The notes under the pieces are model-generated. The model worked only from the letters and a program-made list of their open reading frames with translations. It did not search any database and was not told the origin of the DNA. Shown one piece after another: positions 12,600-24,000 of a stretch of DNA of 64,000 nucleotides. The stretch's first letter is position 1. Each line of letters begins with the position of its first letter. Position numbers and translations under genes: made by a program. Source of the stretch: Apostichopus japonicus (Eukaryota > Echinodermata > Holothuroidea > Aspidochirotida > Stichopodidae); the NCBI RefSeq assembly GCF_037975245.1, contig NC_092580.1, forward strand, positions 33,476,501 through 33,540,500. Reading direction: 5' to 3'.

Positions 12600-14830
12600 A
12601 TAAACATACATAAGTGCCGTATAAAGGCAAAAATAGAGCGCCTACATTACAATACGTAGTACACACAGCGAAATCCATATGCATGTGCCGGATCAAGGTA
12701 ATGGTTTTATTCTCCAATAGTTATATATAAGAAACGAATTTTCCTGAAAATTTTTGCAAACTACGTCTCGATCAAGTAACGTTAAATACACAAGTGATGT
12801 TTAATATGTTGAATGTCAAAAATGGAATGTAGCTATATCATTACGCTGTTGATATGGAACTGAATAAAATTAAAAATTAAGTACTGCCGCATTTTGAAGA
12901 GTGTCAAAATTTCAAACCTTTTAAAATGATAACTCGTGGGTCTCTGAAAAATATAGCAAGAATGTGTTTGTGATTACTGTCAAAAAGGCGTGATATACTG
13001 AATAACATGTAAATATCAAATGCTATTGTCACTGTGACACGCTTCACATTGTTTAATTGTTTATTGTAAGATTCCAGCTGCTATATATGATCACTGAGTC
13101 AAAGCATGGTTAAATGATCGACAAACTACTATATTCAGTTTCCTCCGACTTTAACATAAGTTCACGAGATCGTAAACAAGTTTTAGAAGCGGCAGTTCAC
13201 GGCTTCCATACAGATTTTAATTTAGCTGCCTATTGTTGCTGGACCGTAGAATTCGGAAATATCAATGTTGGATGCTAACTACGGAGCTACAGAAGCGTAG
13301 AAAGGACATTGTACCATTGTATGATGGAGGTTTTTACCTCCATGATTGTACTAACAAATTTATGGACTAGTAGAACATAATGATAATATAATAATTGCAG
13401 CTTCCATGAACTGATATGTGAAAAGAATCGCTTTGCGTTGAAGACTTTTCGAAGACAAGACAAAAAAAAACTATGGCTTGGAGGTTTCACACTGAGTACA
13501 TAGCATCGCACAATTTTTGTCACTTAAAATCCAATCGAGTTTCCCTTTGCTGTTTTCGCCAATTTAGCTTCCGAGAACCCGCGACGTTTAAATGAGCATT
13601 TACAATAATTAGGGTACTTTAATTAGACCTCCTTTAACGCTATATTGGGGACCCAATGCAACCATGTGGTTCACCCCACCCACTCGCCCCCCCCCCCGTC
13701 AGGTTCCCCAATGTGTGGTAAACTTAACTGTTAATGCTAAGAATCGTTCTTAATTTTATTATGAACCTGTTTAATTGCATATGCCTTTGTTATAGAATGT
13801 AATCCGTTAATTTTAATTGGAAAGTTAGGTGATCGAGGAACACATTGACATCTCATGGATACAACATTTTCCCCTAAACTGATCCAGAATGGTCGTAGAA
13901 TTCATCTAATATTACAAATGAGTCATATTTTGGATATTTGTGGATGTCTCCTTCTATCCAACTATATGTACCCCCTCCGAGTTTAGTCCTGAGATAGAAA
14001 TTAAAATATAATTAGCCGGTTCTTTGGTGATGCCGTTTTTGCGGCTTTAGAAATGGTCGGGTCCAGAATAGCTATTGAGGGCATTTATTTAAAAACGGGG
14101 ACAGGTGGGTGGGTGGGGGGGGGGGGGCACAAGCCTCGGAACTGGGATATCGAACAATCGGTACTCAGTGTCAGGCTTCAAAAAACCTCGGCTAAACTTT
14201 GTCGGTCATAGCGGCGCAAATCCATATTTGAGATTTAGGTAATTTTTGCTTAAATTTTGTGCGAAACTTTTTCCAACCTCCAACCTCCTACCACATGCCC
14301 CCTGCCCCTCCCCTCCCCCTTCCCTCCCCCCGTTTTAAATGCTCCTCTTACGATTCCCATTGTCCATATCCTTTTTCATAGATTAGTCGAGATAGATTTC
14401 AACAGTCCGTGTTTTGCTCTGCCGATTTCTCTCAATATGCCGTCAAGTGATATTCGAAGAAGTATATTCAAGGCCTATATCATGCACGTAAAGCGATGAA
14501 ACGCACAAATACCCACCGCAATATATGTACGAAACAGAAAAGTATACTGCTCACTTACTATAAATACCATTTCCAGATAAGCAAGTGAAATTTCCGGTCA
14601 CATCACAATGATAAAGTTTACTGTCTGTCACTTTGCAGGTCACTGGTTGGCTACTCCAGTTGGTTAGTAACAATAACGTAGTCAGTATAGTTAATTACGT
14701 CACAGCCTGGGCTTACTAGAAAGCGGGCAATTTGAAATCAGTAAAAGGCGGTATCACAAGTAGCAACACGTTGGTTTGATTCACACCGCACTTGATCCTC
14801 AATCGAGTTCTACATTGCAAAGAGCATTCA
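12600..14830. other. Non-coding, poly-C/poly-G tracts only
   Basis: No conserved reading frame. C-run near 13688-13697 and G-rich run near 14105-14127. Otherwise AT-rich. Confidence 0.5.
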
Positions 14831-14832
14831 AA

Positions 14833-16190
14833 ATGGACGATTCCGGCTTTCGTGGTTTATTGCAGAAGTAACAGAAAGCTCCGTGGAAGCAAGGTTGCCA
14901 GTTTATAAAAGTACACTTTCAATTCGATCCGTCGCTGGTTTTTAATGATGTTCCGCAGGAAAATGTCATACGTGTATTGGAAAAAGAAAAAACATTTAGA
15001 AGCAGCGACAGTTGGAACTACCGCGGCAGTATGCACATGTTGTGACAGAAAGCTCGATGCAAACATTTGAAGGAAGAATTAAAGGCACTCCGAGTACTAC
15101 TGGCTGAGAAGGAACAACTTCTTTCGAGAAAAAAAAAAACGAAAACGAAGTTCTCTGTGCTACTGGATTGTTCGGTACGTAACACTAGGCCAAGACTTAT
15201 TAATGTAATTTTTCAATCACTAAAAGTCACCGTTATATAAACCCTAGACCTGTACAGGCATTCGCTCCTTTAAAAACGATAAATTTAAAGAGTTAAAATA
15301 TGACAGTGAGAGAAATAATATAATAATCTCCTTTTAGATATCTGTAAAATGTTTCATGCACAATTTGCCAGGGTATACTGTTATTGATACATTCACGTTC
15401 TAACCTTGTGATGGTGAACGTCACCCGACCACGTACCCCCTACCTCCCCAACCCATAAACAAATCTGCTTTGTAAACCGTTGAAACATACAGTGGCCTAG
15501 GAAGGTACATTTGAGTAGGGGGTTGAAGACTGATGGCCGGCCCGGGGGAGGGGTCTAAGGGGAGTTTTTGCATTTCCAGGTGGCCTCAGATGCAATTTGG
15601 TGCAATAAAGCACACTTCAACACCCACCCCATTTTGTAAACTTAATTTTGTATTTTCACCTGGCCTTAGATGCAATTTGGTGCTCCAAATGAGATTTTTT
15701 TTCTCATTTGGAAATGAAAAAGGGGTTTTTCTGACTTGCGAAGCGGGGGGGGGGGGGGGCGGAATGATACTTCCGCGCCTTCACATTTTCACTGGGGGGG
15801 GGGGGGGGCTGGAGATATTGACAGTTGGAGCTAGTATATTTTTCGACAAAGTAAACTATATGCCAACTGATCTTTATATATGTCTAATTCATACTTATTC
15901 TTGTGTCTTTGTTTACAGAAACTTCAGTGTAGATTGAGCGCAATGAAGAACATAGACTGGTCAGAGGAGAGAAAAGACAGACTGTACAGTGATGTCAACT
16001 GAGTATATGTCATCCGAGGAATCTGACATGGAGAGCGAACGAGCTAGGGTACCGTAGTGCAGGAGTTCACTTGGGAGTCGGAAAGACTGAACAAAATGAG
16101 GCTGGACTCATTCTTATAAGGACGTTCTCCTTAGCGAAAAGTCCAGAAAAAAGGATACCCACCGTTAGGAAAGGAGACGTATCTTTAAAA
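14833..16190 (+). pseudogene. Remnant of an unknown gene with stops and frameshifts
   Basis: Two protein-like segments survive. At about 15068-15150 a frame reads LKEELKALRVLLAEKEQLLS, heptad-like and coiled-coil-like, followed by Lys-rich sequence. At about 15960-16165 pieces read WSEERKDRLYSDV, EYMSSEESDMESE, TWESERLNKMRLDSF and YKDVLLSEKSRKK in shifting frames with stops between them. A poly-T/acag acceptor precedes the second part (15919), so the gap may be an old intron rather than retroposition. I recall similar SSEESD and WESE segments in uncharacterised invertebrate multicopy genes, but cannot name a family. Confidence 0.35.
15490..15830. repeat. Possible MITE-like sequence with G-runs
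   Basis: It begins CAGTGGCCTAGGAAGG, like other hAT-type ends in this window, and carries two copies of CAGATGCAATTTGGTGC-like sequence (15587, 15669) and two long G-runs. No matching right end was found. Confidence 0.3.
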
Positions 16191-16199
16191 TGCGTACCG

Positions 16200-17955
16200 A
16201 CTGACGCCCCAACTTGGGCTGTTAATTAGACTGAACAATAACAATGAAGGTATGACCCCCCTCCAAATGGTGAAAATGGTCATTGTTTGATGTGCAGGAT
16301 TAAGCTTGTGGGAGGCCCGTGGCAAACAGTTTATTGGAGCTCCCATAGAGATACATTGGTACCGGATAACGCCGGATGTATAGCTCACAAAAGACATCTA
16401 TTTGCCCACGGTGGTTATGATACGTACATTAAAACATCACATAAAAACAGTCATTGATCAACAGCGTAAAGACTGCATATCGAAGTCCATTTCGTTTGAC
16501 TTCTTTGAACTTTTTGTACCATATACAACGTAGAATAATGTAACGTTATAACAATATTTCTTTGAATTTTTTACCCAACGTTTAAACTCGTGCCCCTGTT
16601 GCACGTGGATAATCCTGTCCTGAGCATTTGTTGATTAATGAGGCACCAGGAACAAACAGCAAACGCCGTTGTTTCGGATACAAACAAGTTGCAGTGGACG
16701 ATTTTGTATAATAAAGAAGAGTTTTCTCTAATTTAACATTTGGTGTAATTACATGATACCTTTAAAACGAAATCCTGCCTGAGATAAATGCAACAAGGAA
16801 GAAAGAATATGCCCATAATAATAGATGTCAGATTAATTATTATTTCCTTGTTAGTCTTTTGCTTTAATGGAAGCCTTTTTTTTAATGTCCCTTCACAGCT
16901 AATATATTCCATCAAGGGATTAAATGTTAAGGATTAAGTTATCCTTAAAATATTTTCAGGGAACAAAAGTCAAGAAAAAAGCATGATTCTATTAATTTTT
17001 AATGAATCATTTAGTAAATCATATTTTAAAATAAGACATAGCTATAGAGCATAGATCTAATAATTTGTCGTCGAAATGTTGTTGTACTTGTACGTTTGTC
17101 TTTCATTATTCATGCATGGTTAATTCCAGACTTTCAGGGAAAAAATTTAGAGATCTTGTTTGGGCTATCATTGCATTTTATATCAAAATATATGTTAATT
17201 AAAATAAAATTTAAAGCAGCAACAAAATATTAAGCGTGCTACGAAATGAGGCAGGAAGTGGTGTTCTGTGTCAAGTTCGTTCCACATAAAAGACGCTGGT
17301 ACCGTTTCCGGGCTTGGGTGGGGGGGGGGGGGTCGAGGGGCCGATAACCATCATGGAAGAAGTGCCTAGGCGTTTATATCATCTGAGGATAAACACACCG
17401 AATTTTAAACATAAATTTGTTTGGTTCAATTTAACTGCTGATATATGTTAAGTTACTTCAAGTGGTTAGCTGGTTTTCAGAGGTTTTGATTTGCAAACTA
17501 GTAACTAAAAATAGAAACATTCCATATTTACTTGTTTTTTTCCTTCTTTCACCTGGCATTAAAATCGTTGCATGTGTATATAATTGCCACAATGTAAGTA
17601 GAGTAATATTTGGGCATCAAAAAAACATTCTCCGGACAATAATGCATGTTTTGAAATTTGAAAAGGAAAATGGCTTCTCGAGGTTTAAACTTTGTATTCA
17701 AAAAGCTGAATATTCAACACTATGATGTAAAGCAATATTGAGTTGCATTTAGATGTATTTACACATTAGAAGTGGTATTTCGTTCATTTACATAATTTTT
17801 GTATAAGTGTAAAAATAACAAATAAACGTTTACGATGCGATATGAGGTGCAAATATATAAATAAAAAAGTGGAAAATCAAACGAGTGTGATTTTATGTTT
17901 ATTATTTTTAATTTTCTTTAAATCAAATGTAATATTTGATAGAGGTGGTCCGTGT
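16200..17955. other. Non-coding, AT-rich
   Basis: No conserved coding segment, no repeat that I can relate to others here apart from one G-run near 17320. Confidence 0.5.
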
Positions 17956-17959
17956 ATTT

Positions 17960-18450
17960 CTCAGCCTAATCAACCCGATTAAGACTCCCTAAACGTGGCG
18001 AATAAGCCCAGCCCCTGTATTGGTCGTAAGTAATGTGTTTACGATGACCACGTTTCTCCGTATATATTGGTGTAATCATGGCGTTTACGATGATCAATGC
18101 AAGAAGTTTACTGCTGGATTCAAACTTAAACTCCAGATTAACGGTCATGTTTAAGGTAGCGAATCTGTTGTAATTGTGACCGGAAACGTAAAGATTACCC
18201 TTCCCTGAAACCGCACGATTAAGTGAGCTTCACCGTATTTGGATGACACTTGGCGTTTACGGTCACCGCGTACTCGGTAAATAAGTCATCGCGAACGCGG
18301 AAAACTCACGCGTTTAAGTTGGGTCGTAAGCTTACCTTAATCACTAGTTTCAGGAGTGGAAACGTAACGGAAACAGGCTGGAACTCGGAATTTACGTCGC
18401 AATTACAGACCGAAAACGGCGATTTAAACGCGTGTTTTTTTCCCGTGCAT
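17960..18450. repeat. Degenerate TTTACG-rich repeat block B
   Basis: A second block with frequent TTTACG/CGTAAA: GTGTTTACGATGACC, GGCGTTTACGATGATC, GGCGTTTACGGTCACC, CCGGAAACGTAAAG, GGAATTTACG. It shares the CGGAA and TTTACG words of block A at 5030-6010. A long frame across it (18250-18486) looks like a by-product. Confidence 0.55.
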
Positions 18451-18489
18451 GTAACCCCCTCCTTGAAATCCTGTGTACGCCACTGATAA

Positions 18490-19715
18490 AAAACTTGTAG
18501 ATTTTCTTGGAGATTTCGTTCTTCGTTTCAGTGCTATCATTATACAATAAAGTTCTACCATCAACGTGTTTAAAACTCGGTGACAGTTAGCCCTGCAGCT
18601 AGTGTCCCGGGCGCAGAACCCAACTATCTTAAATCCCTTCTCTTATTGAATCGTTAACCGACACGAATTTGATTTGGACCTAAGAGATTTCTTTTCCTTG
18701 TATAGTGCACATACCGAGGTAAGCATAAGGAGGGGTAACTCTTTTGGTTGTTTGCTCGGAATTATATCCATATTTAACCCAAAAATAATGTTTCAAATGT
18801 TTTATATGTTAAATCACCTTCCATGTAATAAATAGATAAAACTATACAAAAATGAATTATAAGTGGCAGGATGATGTCATATTTAGCCTTGACCAAGTCT
18901 CCAGCCTTGTTTGTGATATCAATCAAAAGAATAGGATTTGTTTTGTTCTTTTAGGAAAGTTGTTTATGATACTTATCTCTATTACAGACCAATAAAGATG
19001 GTAGGGTTTGTGTCTCCTTTTGCAGGAAACTTTTAGTTTTGTTGTTAGAAGTATTAAAACAAATTTTCGTCCCTGACACCTACCGGGGCTTAGCACCGGC
19101 CCCACGCTGCCCGTGCGCGGCGGGCAGCCAGAGACTACACAGAACGTGCTACACAAGATTCTGCTCACCAAATATATTTCGCCCCCTCCCTGCCCTTTTC
19201 ACGTGCAGGTGCCCCTGTTCGAATGAACTTTTAGGTCTAGACTGCAGGAGCTTACGTTCCAGACCATTGAGCATTTTAAAAGGTGAATAGGCCTATCTTA
19301 AAAACCAAAGTAGCGGAAACATTTGTGACCTCAAATTTCCTTTTCTTTGTTGGACGCTGAATACTAACACTAATATGCTGCCTACAGTCACACATCGAGA
19401 TCAATTATATCAGCTGTCCGAAAACAATTAGGCTCATGACAAAGGATCTTCCATGAGGAATTTAGCCAGGATCCACTACACCCCCCTCCCTACCCTCACA
19501 ATCGGCTCAGAGAATGCTTGAAAACTGCCTTGAACAATATGCACTAAATAAATCGCTCTTCGTCCGCACGCTCCTAAAACTCAAGATCAATTTTCGATGC
19601 CTCTGGAAAATTGTTTCGAACCACCGAAAAATGTTTCGCGATCCACTTTTGAGTCTCGTCACGTAGTTTACGGACCGTCGATTCACGACAAATGCATTTA
19701 ACAGAATATAAAACA
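18490..19715. other. Non-coding with one GC-rich patch
   Basis: 19085-19135 is notably GC-rich, but neither strand gives a recognisable protein. The rest is AT-rich. Confidence 0.45.
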
Positions 19716-19769
19716 GTTAGCCTGGAAGGTCCTGACTTCTCTTATCCTATAGGATCTTCCTCAGAGGGG

Positions 19770-20181
19770 GACTGAAGCAGTGGCGGAGCTAGGGGTATTG
19801 GTCATGGGGGGGGGGCGAGAATGTTCTGTATAGGGGCGCTTTCGACACTTTCTAAGCGGAGCGCCACCACAGGTTGGCGCGGAGCGTACACAATTTTTTT
19901 GAGTAATGATACTCCCTAGATCGCCGGAAATGACCCTTTCCGGGCCTTGCTAATTTGCAGATAAACGAAGAATAAATGGTGTCATCGCCATTTTGTCAGA
20001 AAATTACACCAACAAAAGGTGACAAATGTCAATAGTAGATGAGAGCGCAATAAAAAAGTCAATAATCGCGAATAAGTAAATAGCTGAAAAGAGCGCCAGC
20101 AGTCCATTTGAGTCCGTGAGGGGGGGGGGGGGGGGGGCATCCGCCCCCTGACTATATGGACGCTCCGCCACTGGACTGAAG
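19770..20181. mobile_element. hAT-type MITE with exact 8-bp target duplication
   Basis: The element spans 19778-20173 (396 bp) with 12-bp perfect terminal inverted repeats CAGTGGCGGAGC. It is flanked by identical 8-bp duplications GACTGAAG at 19770-19777 and 20174-20181. CAG ends plus an 8-bp duplication are the hAT hallmark. No transposase is present. Inside are two long G-runs and the palindromic module GCGCCACCACAGGTTGGCGC (19861-19880). Confidence 0.9.
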
Positions 20182-20960
20182 CGAATACGGACTATATAGA
20201 GACACGTTCAAAAGAGACAGAATGATATACGACTAAATATAACAAAGAGAGCTAAAATGACTGCAATAGGCGCTCCTAGAATTAAAGGACTGTGAAGATT
20301 AACTCTGAGGCGTTCAACAAAGAGAGTTAATTAAATGAAGGTAATCATAGATTAGGAAGGAAAATATGTGTGTGAGTGTGGCTGGACAGGAAGGAGGGGG
20401 TTACATAGGGGAAGTTGAGAGAAGGGGAGTCGCGAATCCAGGGGTACGGAGAAGTGTGCAGGTCTACACCACCTTTTAAACCTCGCACACAAATTAAAAG
20501 TAGGTATTAGCACAACTGTGCGTGTACACTTACTCATAGACATAAATTATAGCAACTAATGGGGTGGAAGGGGCGCTGATTGTGGGAATTTTTAGGATAC
20601 CACCCGAAACAGTTCAAACTTTTAAAAGAAATGAAAATGTGACTAGTACTTGAGCTAATGCATGTATCACTTTGCATTTTATAGTGATATGCATCGACAA
20701 ACCAAAAGTTATCCCAAAACCGAGATCTTCAACAGCTTCCGTAGCATTTTACAACCTAGTAACCCCTGATGACCTGTGGTTACCACGTGCTTTCATGCAT
20801 AACATTTAGCGCGATTTGAATCTTCTATAGGTGGCGACAAGTATACAGTACAATGTTCGTTGGGTAGTAATACCATACATCCATAAGCACGCTTTCGTTT
20901 CCTGTTCGGACTCCATTCACACTTTCTGACTTAATATAAGACATCATTACATTTTGCTAC
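20182..20960. other. Upstream region of TKT exon 1a
   Basis: No coding exon. It should include the 5' UTR and promoter of exon 1a. A weak CATAAG at about 20882 and a possible initiator CCATTCA near 20913 are the best core elements I can see; neither is convincing. Confidence 0.35.
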
Positions 20961-20961
20961 C

Positions 20962-21074
20962 ATGGGTGACGATCAGTACCACAGACCAGACAGCAAGAAA
21001 CTGCAAGCTCTAAGGGACATTGCAGAAAAGCTGAGGGTTCATAGCATTGAGGCAACGAGTGCATCGAATTCTGG
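20962..21074 (+). CDS. TKT: TKT alternative first coding exon 1a
   Basis: Starts at an ATG in good Kozak context (ctaccATGG) and encodes 37 residues plus two bases of Gly38, ending at donor gtttgt. The peptide contains [14 protein letters not shown] and ends in ATSASNSG, close to the vertebrate TKT N-terminus (a Tyr-His-x-Pro-Asp start and a KLQAL helix). It is phase 2 and joins 34082 to make Gly38-His39. The following intron is about 13 kb. The donor is weaker than the gtatgt of exon 1b. Confidence 0.88.
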
Positions 21075-24000
21075 GTTTGTATTTCATTCAAGTTTGCATG
21101 CTTCATGAAGCCTGCTTGCATTCATGTGTACTCTTTCCGCGAATCGTAACAACTTAGCGATGAACATACTCTCTACATTGTTATAATTCTAGGCTAGTAG
21201 TACAGTAGTAGCAGTAGCATGGTGTGCTCGTAATTGACGCACTTAAGGATTTGATTAACGATGTCTATCAACGAAAAATCGAAATCACTCACCTGTATAC
21301 GTTTTCATGTGTAGTTCCTCAGAAATGTAATGATTTGAAAATATTTATTGAGCATACAAATTGAGCAAAAGGTCTGCTGTGTCAAGTTCTTTCGTACCCC
21401 TAAATTGACAAATTCGTCAATAAGCTAACCAGTAACTGTAAACTGCCTTGTACTATCTTGTATTGTGGAGATCAATGAGTAATATTTTCTACAAAATTTA
21501 AGGGACTCAATGAAATCAGTTAAAGTGCAGTATTTTTGTTTTTGCGTGTTCTGTCTAGGCACTGGTTTACTTTACATTGATTTCCAACACTCACAATGTA
21601 TGCATAGCCCTATAACATTTTGACAGGTGCTATGTAAGGGAGTTGTATAACATACAGTAGTATGCATTGTATGATGTCTAGGCCAGCATGTATGGTAACT
21701 ATAGTCTACGACAAAATTTTCGGCTTCGGAATTTGACAGTCATGTTGTTGTTGTATATAGTTACGGACCTATAGGCTTCCGTTGCGCACAAGCCAATGTG
21801 TTGTCAGGAGTAATTATAGCTAAGTATGGTGTGTTCCTACTTCTTGTAGAGACTAGAGGTATTGTAATGTGCATGTTTTCATGGAGGACTGCAGGGGTGC
21901 AAGTTTTTCTGAGCGAATGCAAACAATTTTAAGATGTTGCAATTGGGGACGCAATTTTTAAAAACCTAGTAACAATACTGGGTAATGTTGAGCATGTTAC
22001 AGGGGAAGTCATGTCCTAAGAACACAACTTTTAAAATCTTGGTAACAATACTGGGTAATGTCAAGAGCATGTTACAGGGGAAATCATAGAACATGGTCAT
22101 ATCTCTCAGTTCTCGTTGTACCCTCTATTTAACAGACTCTTTATCTTTGGTTGCAGTCAGACAGTCTGAGCAAGTTTTTGCCATGTAGGTTGGCATTGCA
22201 GTTCAATTAAGTTAAATCCAGGGGTCAAATTGTGCCCAGGTTTGATGTCAACTAAATTGAAAATTTATGTTTACAGGAATACAGGATGTTAGTTGTGTAA
22301 ACAGTTTTTTCTGAAGAATGGGCTTGACCCAGATTTTGCCTGTATTTTACAAGTTTTAGAGAATATCTGATGGATACCTTACTCGATTGATATACATTGA
22401 GTGTTTATAGCAATGTAATGAATGCATTCCGTCAATCATAACAAGTGAAACTAATTTTTCCTTGCCAGAATGGGAGATTAGGCCAAGGTCTCTTCAAAGA
22501 GAAGTCTTTGAAAACGTTTCTCCTTCAATGGAAATATTTTCTGACAAGCTTCCATTGTTACATTACTGTATGAGGACAGCAAACATTGTGACAAGCAGTG
22601 CTCTGAATCTGGTTTATTATCTGTTACACACGGTCAACATGGAATGGTTTTCTTTCATGTCAACATGGAATAGTTTTCTTTCATGTCAACATGGAATAGT
22701 TTTCTTTCATGTCAACATGGAATGGTTTTCTTTCATGTCAACATGGAATGGTTTCCTTTCATGATATTTGAAAGACTATAGTTTGTGCAAGTCACTTATT
22801 GAGCTACAACATCACTGATTTGAGGTCACCAGAGGTCAATGTCTGAAAATCTAGAAAACTCAATAATATCAGAGACAAAGCTTGGATAGACTTTACATTT
22901 GAGACTTTGTTGTGGATTTGCTTTGACTTTGACAAGATAACCCCAGCCAACTGAGTGTAAGAACCGAGAACCCTATTTTTTTGTGTGGATGTGAAAGGTC
23001 AGTTGAGTTCACCATACAGGTAAACGTCAGAAAACCTTGTAAACAAAATAACTCAGAAAGTGAGTTAAAAGTTGAAATAACTGAATGCCGTTGGTATGTG
23101 GTTCCACATTAATAAGTATAAGAACTGTACATGTACTGTACACCATTTTATTTAATGTTCTCATATATACTATAAAATGTTGCAAGGAATCACTGAATAG
23201 GACTGTTGGGTTTCTGGGCTTCAAATTTTGACAAGGAATTACAGTAGCAATTGGTTCAAGACATTTTACCGCACAATGTTTCAGCAATTACTTATTGTTT
23301 CTATGTGACCAGTGCATTTCCTACATATTAATGCAATGAAAGTTACTGTAAGAATGCAAATTTATGCAGATCTATGTACTGTCTAATGGTGGACTGTCCA
23401 TGAGATGCTGCTGTATCTACTATAGGCCTTTCTAGGAGTACCAACTTTCAGGTCAACAGGTCATCCCAAGGACAACAGAAAATGTTCCTTATAAATTTTG
23501 CCCTGCCTTGCCCATAGCTTTATTGCCACTGTCAATAAACAGGCTTTAAAAATGTTTTCTTGACTCAAAACTTTGTAGTTCACATTATATCATGTAGGAT
23601 TACTACCATTACTTGGTAAAATAGCCAGCTAGTACACGTCGCACAATTTAGCATTTTTGTTACCATGGTGATAGTTTGAACATCATAACTTATCGCCGGA
23701 TAATTCACGAAAAGATTGTGCACAAGTCAAAAGTATAGATCTGCTATATGGATGCCTATAATATAATTCAGACTTGTGCTGTTTGTGTAGAGGGCAGTTC
23801 AGAGGTCATGTTCTAGAGGCATTCAAGGAGACAAGATCCTCAGAGCTAATAGCACATGTATCTCAAGCAACCCTCTGGATCTTCGACTGATGAAAATGTT
23901 ATGTATTTGGTATGCAGCATCTACAGTAATGTACTGGTTATGATCATACAGACTTTGCTGATTTAAACCCTAGTGTAAATTCTGCTATTAAAAATGGTCT

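Noticed and set aside
18250-18486. 78-codon frame
   Set aside because: Lies in the TTTACG-rich repeat block; no homology.
19039-19290. GC-rich reading frames on both strands
   Set aside because: No recognisable protein, no splice context; composition alone explains the open frames.
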